From Nageia nagi (taxonomy: Eukaryota > Pinophyta), in contig JBITNC010000001.1 in NCBI GenBank assembly GCA_050084985.1, forward strand, positions 64,914,001 to 64,978,000: a stretch of DNA of 64,000 nt, in the 5' to 3' direction. Shown here one piece after another: positions 60,106 to 64,000 of this stretch. The stretch's first letter is position 1. Each line of letters opens with the position of its first letter. Under the pieces are notes generated by a model. That model was not told the DNA's origin. It was given only the letters and a program-made list of their open reading frames with translations, and did not search any database. Made by a program: the position numbers and the translations under genes.

Positions 60106-61300
60106 TGTAATATTATGATAGAGTATAGAAAAGAGAAGAAAGAGAGAGTAAGAGAGAGTTATCCTCCATAGATATACAAGTGGAGATGAGAACTTTTAAG
60201 TCTTTGAGAAATAAGCAAGATCTTAGTTTGAGACTCACTACAATACCATTTGAAAAAATATTTTACAATACAATTACTAACCATAACTAGTTTCATTGTA
60301 AAGTGTAGTTAATCAACACTAAGTTGACATGTGAGTCTCCATGAGCCTGCCCATCTGAAGTAAGTAGCTTACATTCTTAAGATGAAAGTTATAAGATACA
60401 AGTAGTTTATAACCAAGATAAGTTAGATGCATCATATAAACATTCATATCAATCACAAGGTAAATGAACTAAGTAATGTCATCCATAAATTGATCAATGA
60501 TACACTATAAGTCATCATAAAGGTGCCAAGCTAATACTTATAGTCATCTACTGTATATAGAAACATGTGTTGATCAATAATAAAAAGAGAATATGCATAT
60601 ATGAGTCACTCACATATGGATAACCAAAGAGTGCCAACAAACACATATTGATTCCTCATATAGTATTAATAGAAACCAAAATGTACCATGAGTTCCTCAC
60701 ATAGAGTAAACTAACCACCAAGGTGTACAATAAAATATCCTCCTAGAGATGAAGTTGTCATGAAGAACATGAATTCAAACTTCACTCTCCCTTGAGGAAA
60801 ACTTCACTACCATAAGAAACATTCAAAGTGTGCACAACAAAGTTTATATAGTGGCTAGTGAATAAATCAGAAGAGTCAAAGTTAGATGAATAGAGTTGCA
60901 GTTGTTCCATCAAGAAATTTCTCCTTGATATAATTTGCTTAGGTTTTTGGTGAACTATAAGTCATCACTAATATAGAAAGTTATTACTTATAGTCACCAA
61001 ACAAAGGAAGTTATAAACAAAGTATACAAATCAAAAAAAGTTCAACAACTTTACTAAGAAGGAAGAAGTTACAATGGATTCAATAAGAACTCAACCTTTA
61101 CTCTATTTTTGAGGGCAACTTTACCAACCTAATAGATACTCTAAGATTGGAGAATTGAGCTTTAATAAGGGTATTAGTGAATAAATTAGTAGATTTTAAG
61201 ACTAATGGATAATACTATAAGTGTATAAGACCATACAAAACCTTATCTATGATTAAGTGGGCCTGGATTTCTACATTCTTTATTCTTTGATGGAAAACAT
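60106..61300 (-). other. 3' non-coding part of the truncated Copia element
   Basis: Between RNase H and the LTR there is about 1.2 kb without recognisable coding, long for a Copia element and perhaps containing a small insertion. It includes GAAAAGAGAAGAAAGAGAG purine-rich stretches near 60125-60160. Confidence 0.5.
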
Positions 61301-61329
61301 GATTCTTTTTCAAAGAAATAGTTGAATGC

Positions 61330-61735
61330 TTATTTAAAGAAATTTGATATAGAAAAAAATTCTTCATACCTAATTTATTTCAGAATATGCCTCAACTAAA
61401 TGAATTCTTAGAATGTAATTGATATTGCATGATATTCAACTTCTATGGTGAAGAGAGTAGTAGTAGGTTGGTTCTTGGAAGCCTAAGAAATAGTACCTGA
61501 GATAATTCTAAACACATAAGAAGAGGTTATTTTTATATAATCTCTATCTCCTCTATAGTCAAAATTAGAGAATCCTGAGAGAACAAATGAGGGTAACTTT
61601 TCATACTTGAGAGCAAGATCTTTAGTACCTGCAACATACCTAGAAATTTGCTTAATTACATTAAAGTGCTGAACATATCTAGCTTGGAGATAGTAAAATA
61701 AAGAAGACTACTAATAAGTTTCCTATAAGCCATAG
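61330..61735 (-). pseudogene. Copia RNase H and RT end fragment
   Basis: Near 61480-61600 the minus strand reads LSGFSNFDYRGDRDYIKI (Copia pattern GYSDADYAGD) and SSYVFRIISGTISQASKNQP, with LFTIEVEYHAIS carrying the RNase H Glu. To the right, SRYVAGTKDLALKYEK near 61620-61670 and RKLISSLLYYLQARY to 61735 are the end of RT. An internal part of the RT end looks deleted. Confidence 0.78.
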
Positions 61736-61796
61736 TGTAGACACTAAAAATAAACACTATTACTAGGTCAGTGCGGGCCTTTAAGCTTTATCATTT

Positions 61797-62556
61797 ATTT
61801 CTGGAATGTTATACTGGTTCCGGATCTTTGATCACTCCCGGATGATGTCATCAACTCCGGGACCCGGGCTTTTCTACAATTAAGCTCTATCATTTAATTT
61901 CGGAATGTTATACTGGTTCCGGATCTTCGATCACTCCTGGATGATGTCATCACTTCTGGGACCCAGGCTTTTCTACAATTAAGCTCTATCATTTAGTTCC
62001 AGAATGTTATACTGGTTCCGGATCTTCGATCACTCCCGGATGATGTCATCACTTCTGGGACTCAAGCTTTTCTACAATTAAGCTCTGTCATCTAATTCCG
62101 GGATGTTATACTGGTTCCGGATCTTCGATCACTCCTGGATGATGTCATCACTTTCGGGACCCGGTTTTCACTTAAAATATGAATATCGCTCTCCCCATGA
62201 TGTCATCGTTAGAATTCTGGAATGTTATACTGGTTTCGGATATTTAATCACCTCGGGATGATGTCAGCATTTTCAGGACACGGGTTCACTTAAAATATGA
62301 ATATCATTCTCCCCGTGACATCATCTTCTTAATTCTAGAATGTTATACTGGCTCCAGATATTTGGTCACTCCCTGATGACCTCATCATCTTCCGGGACCC
62401 GGGTTCAGTTAAAACTGTGAACTTTGTTTCCCCTCGTGATGTCATCGTCAGAATTCCAGAATGTTATACTGGCTCCAGATATTTGGTCACTCCCTGATGA
62501 CCTCATCATCTTCAGAACCCGGACTTTTCCACAATTAAGCTTTTAATTTACTTCCA
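61797..62556. repeat. U3 tandem repeats of 99 and about 120 bp
   Basis: The phrase GAATGTTATACTGG begins at about 61804, 61903, 62002, 62101, 62220, 62338 and 62459, with a decayed eighth start GAATGTGCTATTTCC at 62558. Spacings are 99, 99, 99, about 119, 118, 121 and 99. Short units contain CTTTTCTACAATTAAGCTCT; long units replace it with CACTTAAAATATGAATAT and a second TGATGTCATC box. Confidence 0.9.
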
Positions 62557-62710
62557 GAATGTGCTATTTCCGGAATGTGCTATTTTTGGAACACTCACTT
62601 CCGGAACACTTATTTCCGGAACACTTATTTCCGGAACACTCACTTCCGGAACACTTATTTCCAGAATACTCACTTCCGAAACACTTTCATTCCAGAACGT
62701 TTTTATTTCG
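62556..62710. repeat. 15-bp tandem array with TTCCGGAA
   Basis: About nine copies of a CTTATTTCCGGAACA-type unit with variation (CTCACTTCCGGAACA, TTCCAGAATACTCAC). Because 15 is a multiple of three, all three frames stay open here and give artificial ORFs such as [11 protein letters not shown] and [10 protein letters not shown]. Confidence 0.9.
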
Positions 62711-63063
62711 GAACGCTTTTACTATTGACTCCGGCTTGTTTTGAACTCATGATTGCAGGTAAAGTACCCGGGGTTTCAATAAAGAATTTATTATATTTCA
62801 AACATATATGAAACAGGTGTTTTTTCCGACCCTTATCATTAAAAAATGATAATAGAATGACCATTCTAATGTTAATATATAATCACTAAAAACTCGGTGA
62901 CGATCCTGGAACAGTTAAACAATAAACAAATTTAAGTCCAAAATAGCCGAGTACGTCCAATTTGAAATCATGAATGCAGATCGGAGATAATACCATATTC
63001 AAATTTAGGTCAGGAGGTTACCTGAAATCTTGGGATGATAAACAAATTAATAACAACCTATTG

Positions 63064-63100
63064 AGCTTATAAATACGAGCTCTGTATGAGAACGCGGGGA
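63064..63100 (+). promoter_or_regulatory. LTR core promoter
   Basis: GCTTATAAATACGAGCTC contains a strong plant TATA box (TATAAATA, about 63068-63075). Transcription would be expected to start about 30 bases downstream near 63100, placing the U3-R boundary there. Confidence 0.65.
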
Positions 63101-63167
63101 CCCAATTTTTTTAATCTAGCGAAGCTCTGTCGAAATCAAAGCAGGAGATTATTCGTAAAATGGTTGT

Positions 63168-63285
63168 AAGTTTGATCAATAGCACATCTCATATTAATAT
63201 AACTTCCATATTATGTTATTCATTGGATGATTAATATGTATGAACAGGTATGCTTTTGATGCTTTGTTCATTTTCTGTGTGCAGG
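63168..63285 (+). other. Possible intron in the R-U5 part of the LTR
   Basis: A good donor ATGGTT-GTAAGTTT at about 63168 and a good acceptor TTTTCTGTGTGCAG-GG ending near 63284 flank about 116 bases that are AT-rich like plant introns. Joining them makes only short peptides. It may be a transcript-processing signal in the leader or chance. Confidence 0.3.
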
Positions 63286-63674
63286 GTCAATACAGAAAGG
63301 GGATGACGGAAGTAAACGTAAAAGAGAACAACAAGGAATCGACAAAACACTTCAAAATTCTGTGAAGATTACTCCAGTGCATACAGAGCTGATTGGTGAT
63401 GACTCAAAGATTAGTTTGATGGTGATTCACCAGATAGATAATAAAGACGGATCGTTGTCCATCCATCCACATTGATTGTTATCGATTCGTAGCAATCGCT
63501 GTCAATACTGATTACAATAGATCAATAAAAGCTCGCTTTTTTGTATTCAAATACTTTAGAATATAGTATCATTATTATTATTGATGTGTATTGTCGAGTA
63601 TGTTCATGATAGTTATGTTGAATGATTTATCTGTCTAAATTGCATTTTAGGTGCATAATTTGATGTACACAATC

Positions 63675-63691
63675 TGGCGCTAGAAGGAGGG
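63675..63691 (+). other. Primer-binding site of the right-hand Gypsy element
   Basis: TGGCGCTAGAAGGAGGG begins three bases after the LTR end. TGGCGC-type starts are typical of plant Gypsy elements that do not use initiator Met tRNA; the exact tRNA was not identified. Confidence 0.75.
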
Positions 63692-63932
63692 CCCCTTGCA
63701 TGCATTTCAGAAAATTAAAGCAAAAATAGGATCAATTGCATATTGTTTTGATTTTATTTTTAAATCTGTTTGCATCTTGTGGAATCAGAAACTAACTTAA
63801 TCTGTTGTTTTGTTGTTGTCTTCTGTGTTCTTCGGATCGACAATAATCCTGTCAAAGTCGTCAACGGTCTCTGAAAAACAAGTATGTATCCTGATCTGAC
63901 CTGAATACAGTAAGTGTAATTAGGCATTTAAA

Positions 63933-64000
63933 ATGACAGTCGGTAAAATTGTGTGTGATCTCTTTACTCAGAGTGCATATAGGAAACGGGTAGTGAAAAG
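63933..64000 (+). CDS. Possible start of the first reading frame of the right-hand Gypsy element (partial)
   Basis: An ATG at 63933 opens a frame, MTVGKIVCDLFTQSAYRKRV, that is still open after 22 codons at the window end. Its place, about 240 bases after the primer-binding site, suits a gag or ORF1 start, but the fragment is too short to recognise and may be chance. Confidence 0.3.
   Translation, partial: MTVGKIVCDLFTQSAYRKRVVK

Larger units (their letters stand above)
59113..61735 (-). mobile_element. Truncated Copia element with two abutting LTRs
   Basis: Minus-strand Copia: two LTR copies side by side (about 59113-59675 and 59676-60094), a polypurine tract, then the 3' part of the coding region up to 61735, where a Gypsy LTR starts. 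The left LTR has the start TGTTAGAATTTGTAATG and the right one TGTTAGAATTTATAATG. RNase H and a little RT are readable near 61.3-61.7 kb. Its LTR shares with the nested element at 12043 the start TGTTAGAAT-TATAATG, GTGGATGTACTCC followed by GGAACCAC, and GTGTTATCTTGTGTGAATG. Confidence 0.78.
61736..63671 (+). repeat. 5' LTR, 1936 bp, with tandem-repeat U3
   Basis: It starts TGTAGACAC and ends TGATGTACACA. The left part (61790-62560) is made of 99- and 120-bp repeats, then a 15-bp array, then a promoter-like region with a TATA box near 63067 and possible splice signals near 63168 and 63283. GC content and CpG are higher than in the rest of the window, suggesting a younger or differently evolving element. 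Confidence 0.8.
61736..64000 (+). mobile_element. 5' end of a plus-strand Gypsy element, running off the window
   Basis: A long LTR (61736-63671) is followed by a three-base spacer and a good primer-binding site, and then leader sequence. The LTR start TGTAGACACTAAAAATAAACAC closely resembles that of the Tat-type element (on its minus strand TGTAGACACTAAAAAATAAC), so a Tat or related Gypsy lineage is likely. The LTR interrupts the Copia fragment at its left; the 5-base flank there is CATAG. Its gag-pol lies outside the window. Confidence 0.82.

Noticed and set aside
62559-62811. Two overlapping open frames with FRNTYFRN and PEHLFPEH repeats
   Set aside because: They result from a 15-bp tandem repeat, which keeps every frame open; not a gene.
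1-64000. CRISPR arrays, rRNA, tRNA genes, bacterial-type operons
   Set aside because: None were seen; the tandem repeats have no unique spacers of constant length and all coding signals are eukaryotic transposon types.

Overview
This is an AT-rich, gene-poor piece of a plant nuclear genome made almost entirely of old, nested LTR retrotransposons and LINEs, with one small protein-coding locus that looks non-transposon. The plant assignment rests on plant-type element signatures: initiator-Met primer-binding sites (TGGTATCAGAG), a Tat-lineage Ty3/Gypsy element with a second RNase H, a plant mobile domain (PMD) reading frame, chromovirus and Copia elements, and an L1-type LINE with a C-terminal RNase H. 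The many old, stop-riddled, layered insertions would suit a large gymnosperm-like genome, but the exact taxon is inference and not proven here.

Layout, left to right. (1) 1-2132: flank with a decayed Gypsy integrase remnant on the minus strand. (2) 2133-28354: one roughly 26-kb minus-strand Ty3/Gypsy element of Tat type. Its LTRs are 2133-3326 and 26318-28354, with near-matching 5-bp flanks (CTTGA/CTTAA), a polypurine tract at 3327-3341, gag near 22.3-22.9 kb, protease near 21 kb, RT, RNase H and a second RNase H at 10.1-11.9 kb, integrase at 8.8-9.9 kb, an antisense PMD pseudogene at 6.1-7.4 kb, and a tandem-repeat 3' region. It is split by a plus-strand, apparently non-coding LTR element (12043-19591), and its 5' LTR carries an 846-bp retroposed insertion with its own target duplication. 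(3) 28355-30440: the 3' end of another Gypsy element, recognised by a polypurine tract and an LTR start at 28681. (4) 30440-32340: a GC-richer island with a small plant-type gene (31281-31759, frameshifted) and two sites matching the mitosis-specific activator (MSA) consensus upstream. (5) 32343-36965: a roughly 730-bp direct repeat pair, a minus-strand LINE reverse transcriptase remnant and a roughly 340-370-bp tandem duplication. (6) About 36970-47670: a minus-strand Copia element whose gag is cut by a complete minus-strand chromovirus (41071-47242) with a perfect TCTTA target duplication. (7) About 47.7-54.1 kb: a long plus-strand LINE (zinc knuckle, endonuclease, RT, zf-RVT, RNase H). (8) 54.1-57.7 kb: unresolved AT-rich decay. 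(9) 57741-59112: a small LTR element with only about 0.5 kb of interior. (10) About 59.1-61.7 kb: a truncated minus-strand Copia element with two abutting LTR copies, whose LTR is related to that of the non-coding element in region 2. (11) 61736 to the window end: the 5' LTR (1936 bp), primer-binding site and leader of a plus-strand Gypsy element that runs off the window.

No element has an intact gag-pol frame, so everything here looks immobile except possibly the last element, whose coding part is outside the window. The most unusual pieces are the long LTR at 61736-63671, whose U3 holds two alternating repeat types (99 and about 120 bp) carrying a recurrent TGATGTCATC palindrome plus a 15-bp TTCCGGAA-like array; the minisatellite-rich non-coding element with an apparent autonomous relative 40 kb away; and the possible cell-cycle-regulated small gene. 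All similarity calls come from reading translations and motifs by eye; no alignment or database search was run.
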